A stretch of 64,000 bases of DNA from Polytrichum commune (taxonomy: Eukaryota; Streptophyta; Polytrichopsida; Polytrichales; Polytrichaceae): NCBI GenBank assembly GCA_950295325.1, contig OX485803.1, positions 71,191,554-71,255,553 on the forward strand. Reading direction: 5' to 3'. Position 1 is the stretch's first letter. Each line of letters begins with the position of its first letter. The notes under the pieces are model-generated. The model did no database searches. It saw nothing but the letters and a program-made list of their open reading frames with translations, and was not told the origin of the DNA. The translations under genes were made by a program, and so were the position numbers. Below are positions 10,701 through 20,488 of this stretch, in pieces.

Positions 10701-12174
10701 GCAGGTTAAGCTAATAGAAATTCAGCGGACTCCTTGTAACACAGCAGTCAATCAAGAAGGCTTAAACTATGTATCTCGCCTTCAACAATTCATATCTAAT
10801 TCAAATCTTAGTCAAATCAAACGTTCTATATGACCCTGGAGAGATATTAAAAATATGTATTTGATAAAAATATGTGATTAGAAAGGTAAGCCGAAGTGAA
10901 CCCAGCAGGTCCTCTGTAATGCAGCAGTCAACCAAAAGTTCTCAAACTATGTGTCCCATCTTGCACAATTCATATCTAATTCAAATCATGCTCAAATCAA
11001 ATGTTCTAAGCCATTTTGGAAAGCTACACAAAAGTTCTACTTGGAAAAAATATAATTTCTTGGAATTAAAATTCCTATTGGGCTCGCAGGTCTGATCCAG
11101 CAGCCGCTACCCACAAGACCACCCAGTTTTTTCTACTCCATCTTTGAAAATCCATAACTAATTGTCATCTCAACCAAATCACAAATGGGAAACGGCTATG
11201 GATGGCTATATGAAATCTCTCTAAGAGAAAAATGATAAGTATCTTGTTCTAGCTTTTGAACTAAGCCTTCAGGGCATTGGCAGATGAGGTCTATAATGCC
11301 TCTACTCAAAACTCTACCATCCAACCTACCTCTACAAAAGAAGGAATAATTTTGTTGGTGTGTTAATAAACACACAACCTAACTAGGAGAGAGAGAGTAG
11401 AGGAGGTTCTCAAGCCTTTCTTTTAGACCATTGAGAATACATGCTAAAGGATTTTTTCCTAACTACATTGAAGCAGGGCTTCGCCCAAAAACTAGAGAAA
11501 GAGAGAGAGCTACAAGGTGGAAGGAGGGGTTTTTAAACCCTCTCACAAAAGGGTTGGACCCCTCCTCCACCGGATCCATTTTTCAAACCCTTTCCCGAAA
11601 TTTTGGCTCGGGGGTTTTCCCGGTTGAGGTTGCCACCCTCTCGCCGAGGTGGCTCCGACAAAAAACCTTTAGAAATCTTTCTAATTTTTCCGCCATCGAG
11701 TTGGCAAGGGGGCAAGTGGGCAAGTATCCCCCTTGCTCTCTTTCTTTTTTGTCTTCAAAATTCTTCACGCCGATTTTTTCTTCTTACGTAAAACACCTCC
11801 AATAGTCTTGTGTGCCTCACACTAACTAATAAACTAACACTTGCTTAGCTAGCATTTACTAACATTTGCTTAATAGCTAGCATCTACTAATATTTGCTTA
11901 ATAACTAGCATCTACTAATATTTGCTTAGCTAGTTGTTTTTACTAGCTAGCACATTTTTTCTACTTTGCTATCTTCTAGCACTACTTAGTTTCATTTTGA
12001 CCTTCCTTCTTCTAGGCTAAATGCTAAATGAACTAATTTTCCCTAAATTCCCTATCAATTCTAACTTTTAATGCTAACATTCTAACTAAAAGTGATCCCG
12101 CAGAGTGGTGGACCACTCAAAGGGTTCACAGCAGGCATGAACCACCTTTCGCCGGGACTTTTCTTTGGAGCCAT
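4757..12174 (-). CDS. Gene A: ParB/DGQHR-like plus methyltransferase-like protein, split by a solo LTR
   Basis: The start ATG is at 12174, directly after a CAG acceptor, so the leader is spliced. Exon 1 runs 12174-12131, then 9257-7976 once the LTR and one GCAGG duplicate are discounted (442 codons). Exon 2 is 7808-6477 (444 codons) and exon 3 is 6244-4757 (496 codons). All junctions are phase 0 and no stop interrupts them, which supports the model. If exon 3 is not spliced at its end, it stops just beyond, at 4745. Around residue 347 is WLIDGQHSVEA, typical of ParB/DGQHR-type domains (nucleotide-binding DNA clamps or nucleases), with PPKERENAKD downstream. Exon 2 ends with FNVFGGSKPVYAAM and exon 3 opens with MSGLNIYSYIEDG. 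These match, with decay, the methyltransferase motif I region of gene M at the same exon junction. Exon 3 continues into an acidic run, predicted coiled coil and a Pro/Gln-rich region. An internal ATG at 9250 could give a product lacking only the first residues. Gene B is homologous through exon 2. Confidence 0.6.
4758..5126. repeat. Two P1 dyads inside coding exon 3 of gene A
   Basis: Full dyads at 5036-5057 (central bases CC) and 5105-5126 (central bases GT). In the gene A frame both encode variants of FGSTDPNP within a low-complexity region. The reading frame is kept, so coding sequence here tolerates, or was built from, the dyads. Confidence 0.8.
6319..6448. repeat. Cluster of four P1 dyads in intron 2 of gene A
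   Basis: Copies at 6319-6340 (one arm mismatch), 6355-6376, 6391-6412 and 6427-6448 (central AT, a perfect palindrome). They are spaced exactly 36 bp apart with CTGCAAAGAGCCTA-type spacers. The intron is only 232 bp (6245-6476), so dyads make up over a third of it. Confidence 0.9.
7899..7966. repeat. Two P1 dyads in intron 1 of gene A
   Basis: Copies at 7899-7920 (perfect, central AT) and 7945-7966 (central GT), 46 bp apart, inside intron 7809-7975. The second lies just inside the 5' splice site of this minus-strand gene. Confidence 0.9.
9263..12130 (+). mobile_element. Solo LTR, copy R1 (2868 bp), inserted in coding exon 1 of gene A
   Basis: Begins TGTGGTACTTTTGGGCC and ends GGGTTCACA, so it has the TG...CA ends of an LTR. 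The 5-bp target duplication GCAGG flanks it (9258-9262 and 12131-12135). No internal retrotransposon genes accompany it. It contains a partly duplicated stretch of roughly 200 bp (about 10735-10940) that R2 lacks. An 86-codon open frame at 9942-10202 recurs in R2 and R3 but begins with TTG and resembles no domain. Removing the LTR and one GCAGG restores the gene A frame, which dates the insertion after the last functional state of gene A. Confidence 0.85.
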
Positions 12175-13620
12175 CTGTAAGAAAATAATGTGCAAGGTTA
12201 GTTTCGGTCGTTCGACCCAAACATCTATGACATGAATAGGTTTAGGTGGATTGTGTATTTTTATATTTCAGCATCATTTGTAATGATAATAAGAATGTTG
12301 TGATTATTGGATGGATTTGCATTTTATATTGTTTGTGACATGCAGGATTCCTTGATACTTTTCTTTGATACATTCCTTGATTATTATTTTGGATTGATGT
12401 GAATTTTATATTGATGCAAAATATCATGGATTTCTTTATGAGTTTATAATTAGAAGACTTTGTTTGGGTCGCTCGGCCCAAACATGATGCTTTGTTTTGT
12501 GTTTGGGTCGAGCGACCCAAACAAGGGGCTGTGTTTGGGTCGTGTCCCCAAACAGTATTATTTTAATATATTTTTTAAACTTGGCATGTAGCATATACAA
12601 TGCTTATGCATTGTGTATGCTACAACACCGTGAATCTACAAACACATATTGGTTAAAATAAAATACAATACCTTTCAAAGATGTTGTGCAGACAATTTGG
12701 AGTAGAGCAGGTTGTTCTTCCAATAATTCTCAATATCAAACAAACTGTGAGAAAGTTCAATGAGAAACTTTCAAACAACTATCAACTCTCTCAAACAGCT
12801 TTTGGATCTCTCAACCAACTCCTGAATCTCACACAGAACTACTGAATCTCTCAAAAGACTTCGAAATGTCTAAACTAACTCCTGAATCTCACACACAACT
12901 ACTGAATCTCTCAAAAGACTTCGAAATGTCTAAACCAATTCCTGAATCTCACACACAACTACTAAACCTCTCAAAAGACTTCGAAATGCCTAAACCCACT
13001 CCTGAATCCCTCACAAAACTACTGAATCTCTCAAACGACTTCGAAAACTCTCAAACAACTCTTGATACTCTTAAAGAACTCTTGAATTTCACAAGCACTC
13101 CTAAAACTTCCAGTACAAACACCTGGACCTCCCAAACAGAAGCTTTATCTCCTACACAATGTTCTACTAACTTCCCTCAGCACTTTCCAACACTCTTCAA
13201 CAGTCTTGGATTAATTTCCTTCACACTCACGCTCGAAAACCCTCCTCCGTATGTTTCTGTTTCTTTCAAAATAAACCCTAACTTCCAAGATTGCACTGCG
13301 GCTATTCTATTGTAGAGCAAGAGGAAGGAGGGAAATAGAAGAATTAGAAGAAAACAAAACGCGGGTGAATGTGAAGAAAACCCACACCAAGCCTGAATCG
13401 CCGTGGCGCTTTGCGAAAGCGGCGCTTCAGGAGAGGCGGCGCTTCCAAGCAAAGCGCGGAGCGTAAGCTTGGCGCGGAGAGAGAGAGAGAGAGAGAAAGA
13501 ATGAAAAAATGTGACGGTTGGGGTTTTGTTTGCCTCGGGAATTGGCCCCCAACCGCATGAATAGGGTGCCCACAGGTTTAGGGCACCCACGGAAACAGGG
13601 TTACAGGGAACCCTAAAACC
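12175..13620 (-). promoter_or_regulatory. Leader region of gene A with P1-like dyads and a 60-bp minisatellite
   Basis: Because the gene A ATG directly follows a CAG acceptor, this region should hold a leader intron. It contains P1 or P1-like dyads at 12201-12222 (diverged), 12462-12483, 12501-12522 (central AG) and 12534-12555 (diverged). Further out, 12800-13070 is a 60-bp minisatellite (CTTCGAAATG at 12859-, 12919-, 12979-, spaced 60). Its plus-strand open frame (12866-13315) only translates the repeat. A (GA)n run sits near 13480. No TATA box could be fixed. Confidence 0.5.
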
Positions 13621-13844
13621 TAAAGCTTGACTCTAAACCCTTAGCGGGCCTACCTCTTTAAGAGTACATAGGCTATTTGCCTCATAGCATAGGTTGCATT
13701 CTACAATATCAACTTTTTGTAAGTTGAAAACCTTTTGAGTTTGTAAGTTCCTCGCCAATTGCCTTCAAAACTAATTTTTAGTAGGTTAAAATCCTTCATA
13801 TCTTTTAATGTTGTAGGTTTTAAAATCAAAATTTGAGTACTAAG

Positions 13845-13925
13845 TGGGATCCTTGGCAGGAATTGAACCTGGCTAAGCCTTTCACCACGTTTGAAGGCCA
13901 AGGATTAACCAAGTCTTTTTTAAAG
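13845..13925 (-). mobile_element. Possible tRNA-derived SINE fragment
   Basis: The minus strand contains GGTTCAATTCC, close to the internal B box of tRNA genes, about 40 nt after a CCTTGGCCTTCAAACG stretch typical of tRNA-derived SINEs. The acceptor and anticodon stems do not pair well, so this is not called as a tRNA gene. Confidence 0.3.
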
Positions 13926-15228
13926 AGTTGATTATAAGTTATGAAAGGTTGCTAAAATTCAAATGAGTTCAAGGGTGAAAGTTCTCACCATGTTCTCATT
14001 CAACCTCTACTCTTCCTGCAAGATATAGCCTAAAGATATGTACTTAGGCCAACTAATTTCCCAATTTGAAGAAGGATGAATGGCTAAAATCCTCTCTTTT
14101 AAAAAAAATTTAGGCAAAATTTCCTAAATGTTTTTTATCACATAGGTTGATATCCTATGTTTTTAAATTGTCCATAGGCTCTTTGTCCTACACTTTCAAA
14201 ATTTTATAGGCTAAGTCACTAATTTTGTAGGCTGCATTTGTTTTAATCGGTATATTCATTAATTTGGGATTTTTTCGGCATTTTGAGAAAGTTACAAATA
14301 TAAGAACATGGATAAAATCGCACGTACATTGGAGAATGTTGTAAGATGCAAATACTTTGAAGCGGGTGTTCATATCAAGAACGCAATTAAGATCTCATAT
14401 GAAGATGGTTTAGGTAGGACGACCCAAACATTACACTATGTTGTTGTGGTTCATATATTAATTTGAGAGAAGAGAAAATCTCAAATTAGCAAATTTTAGG
14501 GTTTAGGTTCTTTTGGACCCTGCTCTAAACCCTTATTAGTTTTTTCAAAAGAACTATGGAGTACCCTAAGGTGCTACATAAAATGTGTTATTCTACAAAA
14601 CTAACCATTTATATAGCCAGCGCATTCTTACAACAAAACTTTATGCTAAACTAATACTTATCCCCTACTTACATGACACCATACCCTAAATTTTCCAAAA
14701 TCATTGAAGGCATTGGTTTCTCTTTTGTTTGAGCATGTTAGAAAAACCATATAATTGCGTTATATTTAACGATGTAACCATTCACATTTAGTCTTTACCA
14801 ATGATGCCAACAATTCACACGATATTGAATGAAAAAAAAAAGATTACACACACCCCCCAACATGTGGAACAATTTAGAATAATTGAGTGTGGAGCCTAAT
14901 AAATGAATACCTTCCCCAACTGCATTTTGCAAGGGTTTTGAAATGCACGATCCTTATTTGAAAATGCGAACATGCTCAAGTTTTAAGTACATCCCTTAGA
15001 TCGTGACTTTCACGAATCACATAGTCGCCAATAAATCATGGTTCATGATATATTTAATATATAGATTGTGATATAAGAGTAAATGGGATAAGCACAACAT
15101 CAAATGAAGCCATTCAAGCAATCATGTTGTTATTCCCTGTTCCTTCCATGTATATTAGATGATGGCGCAAGATAAAATAGATGTTGTTTGTATATGGGGG
15201 CATCAGTGAACCACAACTACATTTGGTG

Positions 15229-15256
15229 TTTAGGGTTTAGGGTTTAGGGTTTAGGA
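15229..15256 (+). repeat. Interstitial plant-type telomere repeat
   Basis: About four TTTAGGG units in tandem; a shorter run lies near 15992-16008. This unit is the usual telomere repeat of land plants. Confidence 0.8.
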
Positions 15257-16379
15257 GATAGGAGATAGGGTTATAACATATTAATCTATCCAATGTTAAT
15301 GTATAACATTGTCTTACTCGTGAGAAGAGTCTTATAGGAAGGTTATAGTGAAGACGATGTTGATTATGTTAATTTGTTATTTGAGACGTTTAAACGCGAT
15401 ATATTGATTGGTCGTGTGTTTATTCAAATAACATGAAATATTGTGGATGTTAATAGGGGTTATGGGTCCAACTTTGGATGTTTCGCTCACTTTAGGGAAT
15501 CACATATTAGTCGCTAATAAACCATCGTTCATGATGTATTTAATATATGGAATGTCATGTAAAAGTAAATCGGAGAAGCACAACATCATGTTGTTATTCA
15601 TTGTTCTCTCCACGTGTATTAGATAATGGAGGAAGATATAACAGATATTGTTTGCATAATATTATGAAGAAGAGTCTAATCGGAAGGTCATAGTAAATAC
15701 AATCTTGATCATGTTAATATGTTATATGGGACGTTTAAACATGATATCCTAATTGGTTTTGTATTTAGTCAATGCGTATTTCATGTTGTGGATGTTATAA
15801 GGGTTTAGGGTCCAATCTTGGATGTTTTGCTCTCACACATTAGTAAACTTGAAGTGAACTTGAGGATGGATTCAAGTAACATTAAAAGATTGAACTAGAA
15901 AGGGACATTGGTAGTTAGTATCCCCTTAACAACGTCCACATACGTTCGTCATTGCCACTCTTGCATGCGAGATAATAGAGCAAGGTTCTAGGGTTTAGGG
16001 TTTAGGGGGGACAAATAAATAATTCTATTCATCATGACAATGGCCTCAAGCCTTGGAAACTCTCTCATAATTGCAGCCTCCAAATGGCCCAAACCCCACC
16101 TAAATAGGTTTACACTTGAAAGCATTGAATGGAGTTGTGTTTGGATCTACATATTGGTTAAAATATACCTTGATGATACTTGAAAAAATTAATGTGGCCG
16201 CCACCCTTCCTCCCAATGGCGTATGTCATATCCACACAAAACAAAACAAATAGATTAAATAACATAGACTAAGTCATATGACGGCTGGGGTATCATAGGG
16301 GCATTGATAGATGCGCATTTTTCTATTATAAACAGAAAACGGGGAATTCTGTCAGGAGGTTTGAAATAACCTCTGCAAG

Positions 16380-16470
16380 AGAAGAAGGCGGGGAAGGCAT
16401 CCAATGACTAAGTCTGGGAAGCGGAGGTGGATAGTATAAAGGGGCGCACCCCCAAAAGTCGGTCCTTTTT
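16380..16470 (+). promoter_or_regulatory. Core promoter of transposase element T1
   Basis: CCAATG at about 16401, TATAAA at 16435-16440, then GGGGCGCACCCCC and a T-rich tract. The same order, in related sequence, occurs before T3 (AGTACTTAAGGGGACACCCCCC at 48271-48292, then ACTCTTTTTGC). Conservation between two diverged elements supports a real promoter with transcription starting about 30 bp after the TATA box. Confidence 0.55.
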
Positions 16471-16744
16471 TTCTCTTCTCCCGCTGTCGAATTCGTAGAG
16501 AGAACTCTTAGTAGGAGCTGTATTTCAAGGTTCGTGCATGCTGCCGTTCATGAGCACTTATCCATAGCATGCAAGTTCATGAGCACCTATCCACACCATG
16601 CAACCCCACTGTGAACTTTGCAATGAGCTCAAATTCAACACACCACGCAATATCCGCCGCATTATACGCCGGATTTTGTGGTGTACTTGGGCGAACCTTC
16701 ACCTTTACACTAGTGTTGGTGGGTTTTGAGTCTGACCCTATGAG

Positions 16745-19700
16745 GTTTGGGTCGACCGACCCAAACCTGTCCACTAGTGTGTTAGGGTTTATGTCTGACC
16801 CTTAACATGTTTGGGTCGGTCGACCCAAACCCCAACCCCACTGTGTTAGGGTTTTTGTCTGACCCTTATCAGGTTTGGGTCGACCGACCCAAACCTGTCC
16901 ACTAGTGTGTTAGGGTTTATGTCTGACCCTTGTGAGGTTTGGGTCGGTCGACCCAAACCCCTACCCCAGTGTCTTAGGGTTTTTTTCCTGACCCTTATCA
17001 GGTTTGGGTCGACCGACCCAAACCACTACATGGTGTGGGTGGATGTACTCTTGTGAGGTTTGGGTCGGTCGACCCAAATGTGAACCCTTTGAGTGGTCCA
17101 CCACTCTGCGGGATCACTTTTAGTTAGAATGTTAGCATTAAAAGTTAGAATTGATAGGGAATTTAGGGAAAATTAGTTCATTTAGCATTTAGCCTAGAAG
17201 AAGGAAGGTCAAAATGAAACTAAGTAGTGCTAGAAGATAGCAAAGTAGAAAAAATATGCTAGCTAGTAAAAACAACTAGCTAAGCAAATATTAGTAGATG
17301 CTAGTTATTAAGCAAATGTTAGTAAATGCTAGCTAAGCAAGTGTTAGTTTATTAGTTAGTGTGAGGCACACAAGACTATTGGAGGTGTTTTACGTAAGAA
17401 GATAAAATCGGCGTGAAGACTTTTGAAGACAAAAAAGAAAGAGAGCAAGGGGGCTACTTGCCCACTTGCCCCCTTGCCAACTCGATGGCGGAAAAATTAG
17501 AAAGATTTCTAAAGGTTTTCTGTCGGAGCCACCTCGGCGAGAGGATGGCAACCTCAACCGGGAAAACCCCCGAGCCAAAATTTCGGGAAAGGGTTTGAAA
17601 AATGGATCCGGTAGAGGAGGGGTCCAACCCTTTTGTGAGAGGGTTTAAAAACCCCTCCTTCCACCTTGTAGCTCTCTCTTTTTCTCTAGTTTTTGGGCGA
17701 AGCCCTGCTTCAATGTAGTTAGGAAAAAATCCTTTAGCATGTATTCTCAATGGTCTAAAAGAAAGGCTTGAGAACCTCCTCTACTCTCTCTCTCCTAGTT
17801 AGGTTGTGTGTTTATTAACACACCAACAAAATTATTCCTTCTTTTGTAGAGATAGGTTGGATGGTAGAGTTTTGAGTAGAGGCATTATAGACCTCATCTG
17901 CCAATGCCCTGAAGGCTTAGTTCAAAAGCTAGAACAAGATACTTATCATTTTTCTCTTAGAGAGATTTCATATAGCTATCCATAGCCGTTTCCCATTTGT
18001 GATTTGGTTGAGATGACAATTAGTTATGGATTTTCAAAGATGGAGTAGAAAAACTGGGTGGTCTTGTGGGTAGCGGCTGCTGGATCAGACCTGCGAGCCC
18101 AATAGGAATTTTAATTCCAAGAAATTATATTTTTTCCAAGTAGAACTTTTGTGTAGCTTTCCAAAATGGCTTAGAACATTTGATTTGAGCATGATTTGAA
18201 TTAGATATGAATTGTGCAAGATGGGACACATAGTTTGAGAACTTTTGGTTGACTGCTGTGTTACAAGGAGTCCGCTGAATTTCTATTAGCTTAACCTGCT
18301 GATATCATAATTTTTCTAGTTAGAGCTTGTTCATAGCTTTCCAATGGTATAAGGAAAGCCTAGATCCAAGTAGTAAGGAATGTGCTATGAATTTTTGAAG
18401 TTAGAAGGTAGATAGGTGGGTTGGAAGGGTCGGTTGAATCGACCTCACACTTCCAACCCTCATAACTTTTGCATTTCTTATCCGATTAGAGTGATTTTTA
18501 GATCATTGGAAAGATAATTTGGTGCACTAAGTATAAATATTATGCTTAGGATTAAATTACAGGGCAGAATAACACTTTATATTTTAATTGTTAACTAAGG
18601 TACGCTTACTACCAAACTAGTTACAAAGAAGGAGGCAAGGTCGACGCTCGGAAAGTGGAGCAAGGAAGGAGGTAGCGGCTCGGCCTACATCAAGCCCAAA
18701 TCAACCGAGGAAAATTGAGGTAAATTAACTAACCTTAAGCCTTCCATTTAGGGTCGGAGGGAGCACGGCTAAGGTACGCATCTCTAAACCCACTCACCTA
18801 TCTCGTAAGGTCAAGTGGCTTGACCACTTGACCGCCAAGGGAGTACCCAATTCCATTGTTTTCGGGGCCCTTGGTATGTTTTGTGGTAGTAGCTTCATTT
18901 ATTAGCAAGTTTCGTGTGTGGTAAGTCGGATTAATCACCGACACGACCACTCTGAATGTTGTTGGTGGAAAGGTGGGGTTAATGACCCGCGAATCCACTA
19001 TTATGTTGTTGGCCCCATAGATTGGGAGTAATGGCCCCAATTTATGAAGATTGCGCAACAGGTTGAACCTACAGGTCGCCCGTCACCCTGGTCCCATTGA
19101 GTTGCATTTCGTGGTCTATCCAGTGTAAACACATTTAACAATCAAAACATACAAAATAAATCGTAAACCCTTGTTGGCAAGAGACCCGAGGTAAGGGGTG
19201 ATGCCTAATATGTTAATGTAGTAAGTCAGGACGTGCAAACAAAAGTAAGTAATTAAGAAAAAATTTGTGTGAAGGGTGGGACTTAGGCCAAATTCCCCCG
19301 CTTAGAAAACTAAATAGAACTAAATAAAGAAATAGGAAGAATTGAATGGTCCATCAAATTGTCGTTATTCCGTTCGTTGAGTTAGGGTGGTATGAGTCAC
19401 ACCCGGTTGGGTGTATCAGAACCATCCCAATTCACAAATTAGGATTGCCTTGGTTTCAAGGCTGGTGCGTCTGCGCGTAGAATAGGTTGTAGGTTAAGGT
19501 TAGAACTAGATATGAAATTGGTTGGTGGAGTTTAAAGCCACACTAGTAAAAAACTAAGGCCTAACCTCCGGAGGTACTACGACGCATATTTAATCTCCCT
19601 TAAAAATCTAACTACTCACGTTATACATCTATCATCCGGGTTCGGCTTGGGCGCCTGCAAATGCAGGCCACCTTCACCGAAGGGCTTGTGTGATACTTTT

Positions 19701-20289
19701 AGGCTCCCTCGAAAGGGGGTGGCCCAAAAGTACCACACCAAACCCCTACCCCCAGTGTGTTAGGGTTTTTTCCTGACCCTTATCAGGTTTGGGTCGACCG
19801 ACCCAAACCCCTACGTGGTGTGGGTGGATGTACCCTTGTGAGGTTTGGGTCGGTCGACCCAAACCCCTACTCCAGTGTGTTAGGGTTTTTTTCTGACCCT
19901 TGTCAGGTTTGGATCGACCAACCCAAACCACTACCTGGTGTGGGTGGATGCACCCTTGTGAAGTTTGGGTCGGTCGACCCAAACCCCTACCCGAGTGTGT
20001 TACGGTTTTTTCCTGACCCTTATCAAGTTTGGGTCGACCGACCCAAACCCCTACCTGGTGTGGGTGGATGTACCCTCGTGAGGTTTGGGTTGGTCGACCT
20101 AAACCCCTACCCCAGTATGTTAGGGTTTTTTTTCTGACCCTTATCAGGTTTGGGTTGACGGACCCAAATCACTACCTGGTGTGGGTGGATGTACCTTTGT
20201 GAGGTTTGGGTCGGTCGACCCAAACCCCTACCCCAGTGTGTTAGGGGTTCAGTCCGACCCTTATGAGGTTTGGGCTGGTCGACCCAAAC
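16745..20289. repeat. P1 dyad array in the leader of T1, interrupted by LTR R2
   Basis: About fourteen dyads in two blocks. Before the LTR: 16745, 16809, 16873, 16937, 17002 and 17058. After it: 19787, 19843, 19908, 19963, 20027, 20083, 20148 and 20204, with a diverged copy at 20268. Spacing is mostly 55-65 bp, and the central bases alternate AC and GT from one dyad to the next. Spacers contain GTGTGTTAGGGTTT and CTGACCCTTATCAGG. The array lies between the T1 promoter and an acceptor (TGTGTAG at about 20483) just before the T1 start codon, so it is probably intronic. Confidence 0.88.
17079..19737 (-). mobile_element. Solo LTR, copy R2 (2659 bp), inserted within a P1 dyad
   Basis: Same family as R1, opposite orientation: plus strand starts TGTGAACCC and ends GTACCACA. 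The target duplication is CCAAA (17074-17078 and 19738-19742). Joining the flanks rebuilds one P1 dyad and its usual CCCTAC spacer. About 200 bp shorter than R1, because one copy of an internal repeat near 18250 is missing. Confidence 0.88.
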
Positions 20290-20488
20290 CTGCACCAAAA
20301 TAATTCCTGGAACTTGTTTTGGACTTGCACACAGTGTTGGGAGTTCACATTGTAGTTGTGTTGGAAATGTCTTCATCCTCGGTGTCCCCATTGATCATGG
20401 TGTCTTGCATTTTCCGATATTTGATTCTTTTGGACCCTTACATTCTTTCCATGTGTGTTGAGGTTTCATGTGCATGTGTGTAGGCGCA

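Larger units (their letters stand above)
13621..16430. other. Intergenic AT-rich DNA with degenerate repeats
   Basis: No gene seen. One diverged P1-like dyad lies at 14408-14429, followed at 14446-14490 by a block resembling the 3' end of element T1 (CATATATTAATTTGAGA and a small hairpin), possibly a relic end of a related element. Two degenerate copies of a unit of roughly 350-480 bp occupy 15009-15490 and 15486-15830: both contain a form of AGCACAACATCA and of GACGTTTAAAC. Confidence 0.5.

Noticed and set aside
11431-11805. 124-codon open frame in LTR copies R1 and R3
   Set aside because: Within LTR sequence, with several overlapping frames on both strands and no domain features; most likely LTR regulatory or transcribed sequence.
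12866-13315. Repetitive protein of 149 residues
   Set aside because: It is the translation of a 60-bp minisatellite followed by low-complexity DNA in the leader of gene A.
13845-13925. Functional tRNA gene on the minus strand
   Set aside because: A B-box-like sequence is present, but acceptor and anticodon stems do not form.
16745-20289. CRISPR-like array (regular repeats with spacers)
   Set aside because: The spacers are themselves repeated and nearly identical, no cas genes are present, and the DNA is eukaryotic with introns.
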